A DNA stretch of 64,000 nt from VRUE01 sp963728365 (GTDB lineage Bacteria > Actinomycetota > Thermoleophilia > Solirubrobacterales > 70-9). Numbering within the stretch: the stretch's first letter is position 1; every line of letters starts with the position of its first letter. The translations under genes were made by a program, and so were the position numbers. The stretch lies in contig CAVSJI010000001.1 in NCBI GenBank assembly GCA_963728365.1, positions 1,488,001-1,552,000 of the forward strand, in the 5' to 3' direction. This document shows positions 1-6,281 of this stretch, piece after piece. The notes under the pieces are model-generated. The model made no database searches and was not told the DNA's origin. It worked only from the letters and a program-made list of their open reading frames with translations.

Positions 1-1070
1 GCCACCGCATACAGAAGATCGCGGCGGTCGAAGTGGGAATGATGGGCCTCAAGGTCGGCCAGCGCCCGGTCCAGGTGCTCGGCGTTGATCGCACGGGGCT
101 CGCGGCGACGACCGCTCGCCACCATCCGGTCGATCGAGTCGGGGGTGAGGTCGAACTCCGCGGCGCGGGAGATCCACTCCTCGCGCTGGGTGTCGGCGTC
201 GACCTTGTAGTCCTTGGCGTCGCGGGTGCGGTAGGCGGCGACTTCGGCGGCGGCCGGAGAGCTGGTCCCCCGCTCGGCCATCGCCGCGACGATCTCCGCC
301 CGCCGCTGGGAAAAGTGGTCGATCACCGGGCGCCCGATGCCCGTGAGGTCGGCGTAGCCGTTGACGACCGCCTGCCACTCGACACCTATCTCGCGGGTCA
401 GCTCGGCGCGAAGCGCGGCCTGGTAGACGTGGCCCGCAGCCTTCGCCTCGCGCAGAAACGGTGACTGGCGCCGCGGATTGGCGAGGCTGAGCCAGCGCCC
501 GTCCGAAGCGGCGCGGGTCATGTTGGCGGTGACGAGGTGGGTGTGCAGGGCGGGGTCGCCGGCACGCGAGGAGCGGTGCCGGAAGCTCATCGAGAGAAAG
601 CCGGACCCCGGCTCGATCACAACGCCGCCCTTGCCTCGCTGCACAAAGCAGGCCGTCCTTTCCAGGTAGCCGACCGCCTCGGCTACGGCGTGGTCGTGGG
701 CCCGCAGGATCGCCGCGCGGACCTCGGGTGAGCCGACCGCGTAGAGCAACGAGACCGACTTCGGCGCGGCGAAGCGAATGTCGTAGCCGAGGATCGGGTC
801 GAGGCGGCGCTCGCGCCCCTCGGCGTCCACGAACTTGCGTGGCTCGGGCCGGGAGACGAGGACGGCGCCGGTGACGGGGTGCTTTCCGGCGAGGACGGCG
901 GCGTAAGCCTCGCGGTCGACCTCGCCGACGAGGCCGAGTTCGGCCGCCAGCTCGCCCATCCACTCGCCGGGCGCCTCGCCGGGCTTCGTGTAGTAGTCCT
1001 CGCCGCCTTCGGCCACGGCTTCGATCCAATAGTTGGCGTTGGCGTGGCCGATCTTCGTCACTCCCACCAT
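1..1070 (-). CDS. TrwC/MobF-type conjugative relaxase, N-terminal part (runs off left edge)
   Basis: Relaxases of this family cut the transferred DNA strand at oriT through a tyrosine and pilot it into the recipient. Only the first 356 codons are visible because the gene leaves the window. I see tandem tyrosines at residues 26-27 (DYYT), the family block FAAPKSVSLLYA at 100-111, and the three-histidine metal site made of H165 (SFRH) with H176 and H178 (DPALHTHLVTAN). The ATG at 1070 is followed at once by IGHANANYW, typical of the family start; a weak AGGGG lies just upstream. A helicase domain usually follows but cannot be seen. The gene heads a leftward block with ssb and ardC-like genes behind it. 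Confidence 0.9.
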   Translation of the reverse strand, partial: MVGVTKIGHANANYWIEAVAEGGEDYYTKPGEAPGEWMGELAAELGLVGEVDREAYAAVLAGKHPVTGAVLVSRPEPRKFVDAEGRERRLDPILGYDIRFAAPKSVSLLYAVGSPEVRAAILRAHDHAVAEAVGYLERTACFVQRGKGGVVIEPGSGFLSMSFRHRSSRAGDPALHTHLVTANMTRAASDGRWLSLANPRRQSPFLREAKAAGHVYQAALRAELTREIGVEWQAVVNGYADLTGIGRPVIDHFSQRRAEIVAAMAERGTSSPAAAEVAAYRTRDAKDYKVDADTQREEWISRAAEFDLTPDSIDRMVASGRRREPRAINAEHLDRALADLEAHHSHFDRRDLLYAV

Positions 1071-1194
1071 CGCCCCTGTTGTCCACCGCGCGGCCCGGTT
1101 GCATCGGGGGAACCGGAGGGTTCGTAGTGTGTCGGGCTGCGGGGTTGGGGCTACTAGGGCGTTGGGAGGGACTGCTGGAACCGCTCCTTCAGGG

Positions 1195-1230
1195 GTCGAT
1201 CTACCTGGCGTTCTGGCCTGGTAGATCGAC
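1195..1230. repeat. Inverted repeat upstream of the relaxase
   Basis: Perfect 11-bp arms (1195-1205 GTCGATCTACC and 1220-1230 GGTAGATCGAC) around a 14-nt loop; after one mismatch three more pairs can form inside. It lies 125 bp upstream of the relaxase start and 42 bp past the end of the small winged-helix gene. It could be part of oriT, an operator for relaxase autoregulation, or a terminator; no T-run follows it on either strand. Confidence 0.6.
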
Positions 1231-1271
1231 TGAGGATGCTGCCTCTTGTGAGGTCTTTGCCTGCTTTGTGG

Positions 1272-1607
1272 CTAGTGGTCGTCGCCTCGTAGCCTTGGAA
1301 GTCGGCAACGGCGGCGACGCTGGCGCTGGCGTTGCGGGCGGACTCGCGTGTCTGCGGGGATGAACGAGACGAAGACCATCTGCCCCTTGCGGCGGAGCAG
1401 CCCGTCGTTGGTCATGGCGCCGATCACTCGGTCCACCGAGTCGTCGTTCTCATCGGCGCGCAGTTCGTAGCGGAGATCCTCGACGCTGATCCCGGTCGGG
1501 TGGTTGTTGAGGACGAGGGTGCCGACCATGACCCGCATCCGGTGGTCGGTGTTGAAGAACTCGGGGGGCAGGTCCCTTCGCAGGGGAGGGTGGCGGCGGC
1601 GGTGCAT
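1272..1607 (-). CDS. Small winged-helix-like protein (111 aa)
   Basis: A 111-residue protein not recognised by name. The core at about residues 20-85 (MRVMVGTLVLNNHPTG, then SVEDLRYELR and VDRVIGAMTNDGLLRRKG) reads like a winged helix-turn-helix with a beta-hairpin wing. The last 25 residues are very rich in Arg and Gln, so the tail may bind nucleic acid. The ATG at 1607 is chosen over a longer reading frame because AGGAGG sits four bases upstream. The 97-aa gene behind it has a similar layout, so the two may be distant relatives. In this setting a role in controlling transfer genes is a reasonable guess only. Confidence 0.6.
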   Translation of the reverse strand: MHRRRHPPLRRDLPPEFFNTDHRMRVMVGTLVLNNHPTGISVEDLRYELRADENDDSVDRVIGAMTNDGLLRRKGQMVFVSFIPADTRVRPQRQRQRRRRCRLPRLRGDDH

Positions 1608-1662
1608 GATGCCTCCTAGAGCTGTCCCGGCGGCGGCGCCGGGAGATGACTTGTCCGTCGGT

Positions 1663-1777
1663 CCCTCAGCGCTTTCTCGGGGGCCGGGCACTCCCGGTGG
1701 CCTGCGCGCCGTTGCAGGGCACGTGCCCTGTGTGACCTGAACGGCGCCGGACCCGACCCCCGAGAAAGCGCTGAGGG
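1663..1777. repeat. 21-bp perfect inverted repeat enclosing a 16-bp palindrome
   Basis: Arms 1663-1683 and 1757-1777 are perfectly complementary over 21 bp, with a 73-bp centre. The centre holds a perfect 16-bp palindrome at 1715-1730 (CAGGGCACGTGCCCTG) and a 5-bp hairpin at 1684-1697 (CCGGG/CCCGG). The element fills the gap between the two small winged-helix genes. Nested symmetry next to a relaxase gene suggests an oriT, or an operator array for one of the neighbouring small proteins. Confidence 0.7.
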
Positions 1778-1782
1778 GAACA

Positions 1783-2076
1783 TCAGTCGCGGTCGAAAAA
1801 CAGGTAGTTGAACCGCAGCGCTGCGCGAGTCGGGCGGATCGTGTCGGCCTTGTGATGCAGCAGGCCGAGCGCGACCAAATCGCGGACGCCACGATGAACC
1901 CAATCGGGAGGGGGTGCCTCTGCCTCGTCGGGCCGTTTCATCTCGCGGGCCAGCTCGGTCATCGTGAGCTGGTCGGGGTATTCGGCGATGACGTGCGCGA
2001 GGATGGCCTCCTCGTCGCGGTCGTCTTCTTCGGCCGGCGAAAGGACGCGGCGCTCACTATCGTCGCTGTCGTGCAT
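1783..2076 (-). CDS. Small winged-helix-like protein (97 aa)
   Basis: A 97-residue acidic protein with no named family that I recognise. After a DSDDSERR-rich start, residues about 30-95 (ILAHVIAEYPDQLTMTELAR, then VHRGVRDLVALGLLHHKADT) look like a helix-turn-helix with a wing, as seen in small plasmid and phage regulators. The start at 2076 is preferred to an in-frame ATG at 2100 because an AGGAGG lies between them, 10 nt before 2076. The gene follows ssb after a strong terminator and precedes the 21-bp inverted repeat. Confidence 0.6.
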   Translation of the reverse strand: MHDSDDSERRVLSPAEEDDRDEEAILAHVIAEYPDQLTMTELAREMKRPDEAEAPPPDWVHRGVRDLVALGLLHHKADTIRPTRAALRFNYLFFDRD

Positions 2077-2230
2077 GGGAGCTAGTCCTCCTGTGCGCAA
2101 GCCCCGGCGGCGGGTCGCTCCGTCGTCGGGGCGTAAGGGCTTGTCGAGTACGTGAAGTCCTCAGCGGGGAAAAGTGGGCCCCCCTCGTCCCAACTTTTTC
2201 GTCGAGGGCAGGGTCGGGCGCGCAGGACGG

Positions 2231-2269
2231 CACAAAAAAAGGGCGCCCATCCGTGAGGATGGGCGCCCT
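2231..2269 (-). terminator. Rho-independent terminator of ssb
   Basis: A perfect 13-bp stem (2240-2252 with 2257-2269) and a GTGA-type four-base loop, followed on the minus strand by a run of seven T. It starts 14 nt after the ssb stop codon, so it should end the ssb transcript ahead of the small winged-helix genes. Confidence 0.9.
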
Positions 2270-2283
2270 CGGGGGGAGGGTCG

Positions 2284-2694
2284 CTAGAAGGGGATGTCGT
2301 CCTCGCCACCGCCAGCAGCGGCCGCGGCCGGCTCTGCTTCCTCGCTCGCCTCGCTGCCGTCCTTCGGCTTGCTGCCGAGGAACTGGACCGTTTCGGCGAC
2401 GATCGAGACGTACTCGCGGTGGTCGTCGCCCTCGCCCCGCTCCTTCCAGTCGAGCCGACCTTCGACCGCGACCGGCCGGCCCTTCGCCAGGTACTCGGCG
2501 CAAGCCTCGCCCTGGGCGCCCCAGACGGAGACGTTGAAGTAGTTGGGCTTGTCGACGTACTCGCCGCTCCCGTTCTTGCGACGGCCGTTCACCGCCACGC
2601 GCAGGTTGCAGACGTCGTTGCCGTTGCCGGTGGATCGCAAATCCGGGTCGCGGGTCAGGTTGCCGGTGATGACGACTGAGTTGATGTTCTGCAT
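2284..2694 (-). CDS. ssb: Single-stranded DNA-binding protein, element-borne
   Basis: SSB coats single-stranded DNA; on conjugative elements it protects the incoming strand and dampens SOS induction. The 136-residue product has an OB-fold from the start (MQNINSVVITGNLTRDPDLR, later YFNVSVWGAQGEACAEYLAKG and VAVEGRLDW), an Ala/Glu-rich linker and the canonical acidic C-terminal tail ending DDIPF, which recruits partner proteins. AAGGAGG lies just upstream of ATG 2694. It is followed by its own terminator. Its place between a relaxase block and an ardC-like gene suggests a transfer role rather than the housekeeping copy. Confidence 0.93.
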   Translation of the reverse strand: MQNINSVVITGNLTRDPDLRSTGNGNDVCNLRVAVNGRRKNGSGEYVDKPNYFNVSVWGAQGEACAEYLAKGRPVAVEGRLDWKERGEGDDHREYVSIVAETVQFLGSKPKDGSEASEEAEPAAAAAGGGEDDIPF

Positions 2695-2780
2695 TTCGGG
2701 CCTCCTTGAGAGGTGGTTCGATTGACGAGCCCAGGTAGGGCGCGCGACCGAACGCGCGGAACCGAGCCGGAGGCGAGGGG

Positions 2781-2799
2781 AACCCCCCTTGCGGGGGTT
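2781..2799. repeat. Hairpin in the ardC-ssb gap
   Basis: A 7-bp stem (AACCCCC at 2781-2787 with GGGGGTT at 2793-2799) with a 5-nt loop, in the 279-bp gap between the ardC-like stop and the ssb start. The rest of this gap shows no convincing gene; a promoter for ssb is expected here but I cannot point to clear -35/-10 boxes. Confidence 0.5.
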
Positions 2800-2973
2800 G
2801 AAGCGCGGGCGGCGCGTGCCACCCTGGCGGGAGGAAATTGGACTGCCTCTCTCGGAGTCCGAAAATCGCTCAACTTGTCGTCTCGGCGACCTGATGCCTG
2901 ACCCCAAGGTGCTGCTCCCGCCAAGGCACGGACCTGATGCAACCGTCCGGGAACGGCCACCCCAAGAAACGGC

Positions 2974-3897
2974 TCAGGCGACGACAGCCTCCTCGTCACC
3001 GGCTGGGACGCGCGGGGCGAGCGCGGCATCCTCGAGGCGAGTCGCCAAGCGGTCGATCAGCTCGGCGTAGCGGGCGATGTCCTCGCCACGACCCCAGCTC
3101 GCCATGTAGGGGACCGAGAAACCGGAAGTGTCGAAGCCGACGGTGGAGCAGACGGTGTGCGCGACGCACTCCACGACGACCTCCTCCTCGCTGTAGGTGA
3201 GCTGCGGGTCATCCTCGCGCCGGTCGCAACGGACGAGGGCGTGGGCCAGCTCGTGAATCTCGACCCCGACCTGGGCGTTGGCGGAGAACTCCGCCGAGGT
3301 CGATTCGACGCCGATGTGGTGCCGTGGAGGCGAGCAGTACCCGAGGGCGGAGCCGGGGATCTCCTCGACCGCGACTGTGTAGCCGATCGACGTGGCGAAG
3401 TCCGCCAGCGGCTCGAACAGTCCCGCGAGGCTGTCGCCCTCGACGGGCTCAAGCGGAGGATCGAGGACGACCGGCCCACCAGGGAACTCCGGCAGCGGAT
3501 CGACCTGGGAGCGGTCGAAGACCTTGACCATGCGGAAGTAGGTCCGCGGCTTGTTGTCCGGGTCCGCGCCGGCTTCCCGCCATTCCCGCAGCTTCTTCTT
3601 CGACGGCGGGCAGGGCGCCCAAATGCTGAGGCCGCGCTCGCCCTTGCGAACGGCGTAGCCGAGGCTGAGCCAGCGGCGAAAGCCGGCTACCCGCGTCGCG
3701 CCCGGCCGCTGGAAGGCGATCAGGAGTTGGTTCTGAAAGCTGTAGGAGTGGAAGTGGCGGCGGACGCGGAGCCAGCGCTGCCATCCCTCGCTGGAGCGCA
3801 GCTGCTCGATCGCCTCGGCCATCAGCTCGCGCTCGGCGGCGCGCTTCTCGGCTCGCTCCTCGTCGCTGAGCGCGTGGGGGCGCTTCCTCGTTGCCAT
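2974..3897 (-). CDS. ArdC-like antirestriction protein with zinc metallopeptidase motif
   Basis: ArdC-type proteins combine an N-terminal single-strand DNA-binding domain with a C-terminal metallopeptidase-like domain and shield incoming plasmid DNA from restriction. In this 307-residue protein the N-terminal block WQRWLRVRRHFHSYSFQNQL (about 39-58) and LGYAVRKGERGLSIWAP match the ssDNA-binding part, and HELAHA at 215-220 with a downstream glutamate (about 239-243, EEEVVVE) gives the zinc site. AAGGAGG stands 5 nt before ATG 3897. The gene sits between dprA and ssb in the leftward block, with a 75-nt hairpin immediately upstream of its ribosome-binding site. Confidence 0.85.
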   Translation of the reverse strand: MATRKRPHALSDEERAEKRAAERELMAEAIEQLRSSEGWQRWLRVRRHFHSYSFQNQLLIAFQRPGATRVAGFRRWLSLGYAVRKGERGLSIWAPCPPSKKKLREWREAGADPDNKPRTYFRMVKVFDRSQVDPLPEFPGGPVVLDPPLEPVEGDSLAGLFEPLADFATSIGYTVAVEEIPGSALGYCSPPRHHIGVESTSAEFSANAQVGVEIHELAHALVRCDRREDDPQLTYSEEEVVVECVAHTVCSTVGFDTSGFSVPYMASWGRGEDIARYAELIDRLATRLEDAALAPRVPAGDEEAVVA

Positions 3898-3920
3898 GTC
3901 GGCCTCCTTGCTCGGCCCAC

Positions 3921-3995
3921 CCCGCTGGCGGGCGATCCCCGACCCGACGCGCGGCGAAGCCGTGCCAGCATCGGGAGGGGTCGCCCGTCAGCGGG
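3921..3995. repeat. Structured repeat element A, upstream of the ardC-like gene
   Basis: A 75-nt near-perfect hairpin. The outer arms 3921-3935 and 3981-3995 pair over 15 positions with one G:T; inside come CCCC/GGGG, CCCGA/TCGGG and a terminal CGCGGC-GAA-GCCGTG stem. Bases 3927-3985 are 58/59 identical to element B at 4982-5040. The element begins 24 nt before the ardC ATG and ends 12 nt from the dprA stop. It lacks a T-run, so a simple terminator is not evident. Confidence 0.85.
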
Positions 3996-4007
3996 GGGTC
4001 GCGCCCG

Positions 4008-4946
4008 CTAAGGGCGCTCGGCCCGTAGATCGGCGGCCTGGTCGTCGGCGGGGCCACCGCCGCCCCGCAACACGTCGAGCACGTCCTGGGCGCCGCGGAC
4101 GACGTGGGCGCGATCGGCGAGCAGATCGTTGGGACCGACCGAGAGCCGCGAGGTGATCGGGCCGGGCACGGCGCCGCGCTCGTGGCCGAAGCGATGCGCG
4201 AACTCCGCCGTCCCCAGCGCCCCGGATCGCTCGGCCGCCTCGACGACGACCGTGATGCCGGCGAGGCCCGCCACGGTCCGGTTGCGTGCCGGGAACGCCC
4301 AGCGCCAGGGCGTGGTGCCCGGCGCAAGCTCGGAAAGGACGAGGCCGCGCTCGGCGATCTGCCGCCAAAGCCCACGATGGGCGGCGGGGTAGGCGATGTC
4401 GGCGCCACAGCCGAGCACGGCGATGGTCCGGCCGCCTTCCAGAGCGCCGCGGTGGACGCAGGAGTCGATGCCGAAGGCGAGGCCGCTGATGACCGTGATC
4501 CCGGCGGCGGCGAGGTCGCGTCCGAGAGCGCGGGCCACCTCGCGCCCGTAAGCCGACGCGCGGCGGGCACCGACGATCGCGGCTGCGTCACCCCAGTCGA
4601 AGTCGAGGAGAATCGCCGGGTCGCCGCGTGCGATCAACGCCGAGGGCGTGCCGGGAACCTCTCGCAACGACTCGGGGTAGAAGCGGTCATGGGGACAGGT
4701 GGCCCAGCAGCCGGCAGCCTCCAGCTCATCGGCGAAGCGTTGCTCGGGGATCGCCTCGATCCGGGCGAGCAGCGTCGATGCGACCCTGGGGGCGACGGCC
4801 TCGGCGAGCGCCTCGTTGCGACGACCCAGCAGATCGAACCGCGTTGAGCCGGTCGCGTGAGCAAGTGCTTTCTCGATGTACGGGGCGGCGAGGCTCAGCA
4901 GCCACGACCGGCGAAGGCACGTGGGGCAAGCGCGCGAGTGAGACAT
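4008..4946 (-). CDS. dprA: DprA-like DNA-processing protein
   Basis: DprA binds single-stranded DNA entering the cell and loads RecA; it is known from natural transformation and is sometimes carried by mobile elements. The 312-residue protein shows the Rossmann-like core: AAIVGARRASAYG, then VISGLAFGIDSCVHRGAL, IAVLGCGADIAYP, FPARNRTVAGLAG and VVVEAAERSGALGTAEFA. The N-terminus carries a CPTCLRRS cysteine pair, possibly a small zinc site. The C-terminal winged-helix domain found in many DprAs seems missing or very short. Start ATG 4946 follows GGAGGAAG. Its position next to ssb and ardC suggests a role in handling transferred single strands. Confidence 0.85.
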   Translation of the reverse strand: MSHSRACPTCLRRSWLLSLAAPYIEKALAHATGSTRFDLLGRRNEALAEAVAPRVASTLLARIEAIPEQRFADELEAAGCWATCPHDRFYPESLREVPGTPSALIARGDPAILLDFDWGDAAAIVGARRASAYGREVARALGRDLAAAGITVISGLAFGIDSCVHRGALEGGRTIAVLGCGADIAYPAAHRGLWRQIAERGLVLSELAPGTTPWRWAFPARNRTVAGLAGITVVVEAAERSGALGTAEFAHRFGHERGAVPGPITSRLSVGPNDLLADRAHVVRGAQDVLDVLRGGGGPADDQAADLRAERP

Positions 4947-4973
4947 TTCTTCCTCCGTTCGGCAGGGCCCGCC

Positions 4974-5054
4974 CTCTCGCAGGCGGGCGATCCCCGACCC
5001 GACGCACGGCGAAGCCGTGCCAGCATCGGGAGGGGTCGCCGCGCCTGCGGAGGC
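4974..5054. repeat. Structured repeat element B, upstream of dprA
   Basis: Second copy of the repeat seen at 3921-3995. The 59-bp core 4982-5040 differs by one base, and that change (G to A) turns a G:T into a perfect pair in the terminal stem CACGGC-GAA-GCCGTG. Outside the core the flanks differ from copy A but again pair with each other: CGCAGGCG on the left with CGCCTGCG on the right, then CCTC with GAGG. It fills the gap between the 68-aa gene and dprA. Confidence 0.85.
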
Positions 5055-5057
5055 CCG

Positions 5058-5264
5058 TTACGTGCTCCTGCGATTCAGCCCAGGAGTGACCCGAACCGAA
5101 TCCTCGTTCTCGGATTCGTCAATCGACGGCTCTGAGTCATCGAGGGCAAGCGTTGCCTCGCCGTGGGAGACGGCATCGGCGAGCGCCCGCGCCCGCTCGC
5201 GCGCCTCCTCGGCACCATCGGCGGAGATGCGGAGAAAGCAGGTGAACTCATAGGTCGCCGTCAT
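5058..5264 (-). CDS. Small acidic protein of unknown function (68 aa)
   Basis: Sixty-eight residues, no recognised family. The N-terminal half (MTATYEFTCFLRISADGAEE) could form a beta-alpha unit; the C-terminal half is acidic with EPSIDESENED. GAAGGAG lies 9 nt before ATG 5264, which makes translation likely. It overlaps the end of the 217-aa gene by 17 nt, indicating the same transcript, and is followed by element B and dprA. Confidence 0.6.
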   Translation of the reverse strand: MTATYEFTCFLRISADGAEEARERARALADAVSHGEATLALDDSEPSIDESENEDSVRVTPGLNRRST

Positions 5265-5901
5265 CGGGATCGTCTCCTTCCTGGTCGGCTTCGAGGCCGC
5301 GTCGCATGTAGTCCGAGTGGGGGTCGAGCAAGCTCGGATCGCCGCCGAGCTGCCGCGCTTCGAGCGCTAGTCGGCGAATCAACGGAACCGGGCTCCACTC
5401 GTCGCCGGGCTCGGGCTCCTCGTAGACGCGGCCGTAGTAGTCGAGGTAGTGGTAGGCCTCGGCAAGATCGCGGGCGCGAGCGACCTCCGGCTCGATCTCG
5501 CGCTGCTCGCGGCGTCCGCTGAGGAGCTGCGGCCAGGTCGCCAGGCGGCCGTCGACCTCGACTCCACGCGAGGAGGCCGTCAGCATCGGGCCGCTTGGAC
5601 CGCCCCGGCCCATCGGGCCGTTTGAGCCAGCGCCGTCGCGCTTGCTCAGGTCGAGAACCGCGCAACCCGCCTGGTTGTAGCGGCGAGCCTCCTCGGCGAA
5701 ATCGAGAGCCGCGAGCCACTCGGCCTCGTCGGGCAGCTTCGTCGGTGGCGAAGGGACGTATTGATGCGGGAAAAGGGACTTGCCACGTCCGCGGTCAGCT
5801 CGGGCCTTGGCGCCGTAGTAGAGAACCTCCCAGCAGACGGGAACGTCAAGGCGCTCGTCGGCGGGCGGCGCCAGGAGGTTCATCTGGACGGCATCGCTCA
5901 C
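5248..5901 (-). CDS. Hypothetical protein (217 aa) of the mobile segment
   Basis: No family recognised. The 217-residue product is soluble and acidic towards its end (QEGDDPDDGDL); its middle contains a Gly/Pro-rich stretch (GPMGRGGPSGPM) between a helical front part (EWLAALDFAEEARRYNQAG) and a Tyr-rich segment (AYHYLDYYGRVYEEP). It starts with GTG at 5901, sharing four bases with the stop of the upstream 96-aa gene, so the two are probably translated together. Function unknown. Confidence 0.65.
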   Translation of the reverse strand: MSDAVQMNLLAPPADERLDVPVCWEVLYYGAKARADRGRGKSLFPHQYVPSPPTKLPDEAEWLAALDFAEEARRYNQAGCAVLDLSKRDGAGSNGPMGRGGPSGPMLTASSRGVEVDGRLATWPQLLSGRREQREIEPEVARARDLAEAYHYLDYYGRVYEEPEPGDEWSPVPLIRRLALEARQLGGDPSLLDPHSDYMRRGLEADQEGDDPDDGDL

Positions 5902-6188
5902 TGCCGCTTGCTCCAGGTGGCGGAGGAGCCGTAGCCGGTCAGCTCGGACGGCCGCACCGCCGCCGCGTCGCCTCCACGCTCGGCCATCGCGCGGCTGAGC
6001 TCGCGGGCTTCGCGGCGACGGTCGGCTGCGCTCATGCGCTTGCGGCCCTTGAGGCGGCCGATTTCTGCGCTGGCCTGGGCTGCGGTCTTCGGGTAGACGA
6101 AGGACTCGCCGCGCTGGAGCGCCAGGTCTTGCAGGTAGCGGATCTGTTTGGAGCTGGGTTTCTTGAGGTGCTGCTGGGAATCGGTCAT
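5898..6188 (-). CDS. DUF3072-like small protein (96 aa)
   Basis: The N-terminal half (SSKQIRYLQDLALQRGESFV, then KTAAQASAEIGRLKGRK) resembles the short helical DUF3072 type found in actinobacterial plasmids and genomes: a Q-x-x-Y-L-x-x-L helix followed by an A-S-x-x-I-x-x-L helix. The C-terminal half is Arg-rich (SAADRRREARELSRAMAERG). No clear Shine-Dalgarno precedes ATG 6188. It lies 93 nt after the methyltransferase-helicase gene and overlaps the next gene by four bases. Molecular role unknown. Confidence 0.6.
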   Translation of the reverse strand: MTDSQQHLKKPSSKQIRYLQDLALQRGESFVYPKTAAQASAEIGRLKGRKRMSAADRRREARELSRAMAERGGDAAAVRPSELTGYGSSATWSKRQ

Positions 6189-6281
6189 GGGCCGCCGAAC
6201 AGCAGGCCGGAGGAGGGCGGGGCGTAGCCGCGCACGGGGGAGGTCTGCTAGGCGTAAAAGCCCTGACCGATTCCCAGCGGT

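Noticed and set aside
49..1104. A 351-codon minus-strand frame at the left end
   Set aside because: The relaxase is read in another minus frame (ATG 1070) with all family motifs; this frame is Arg/Gly-rich noise.
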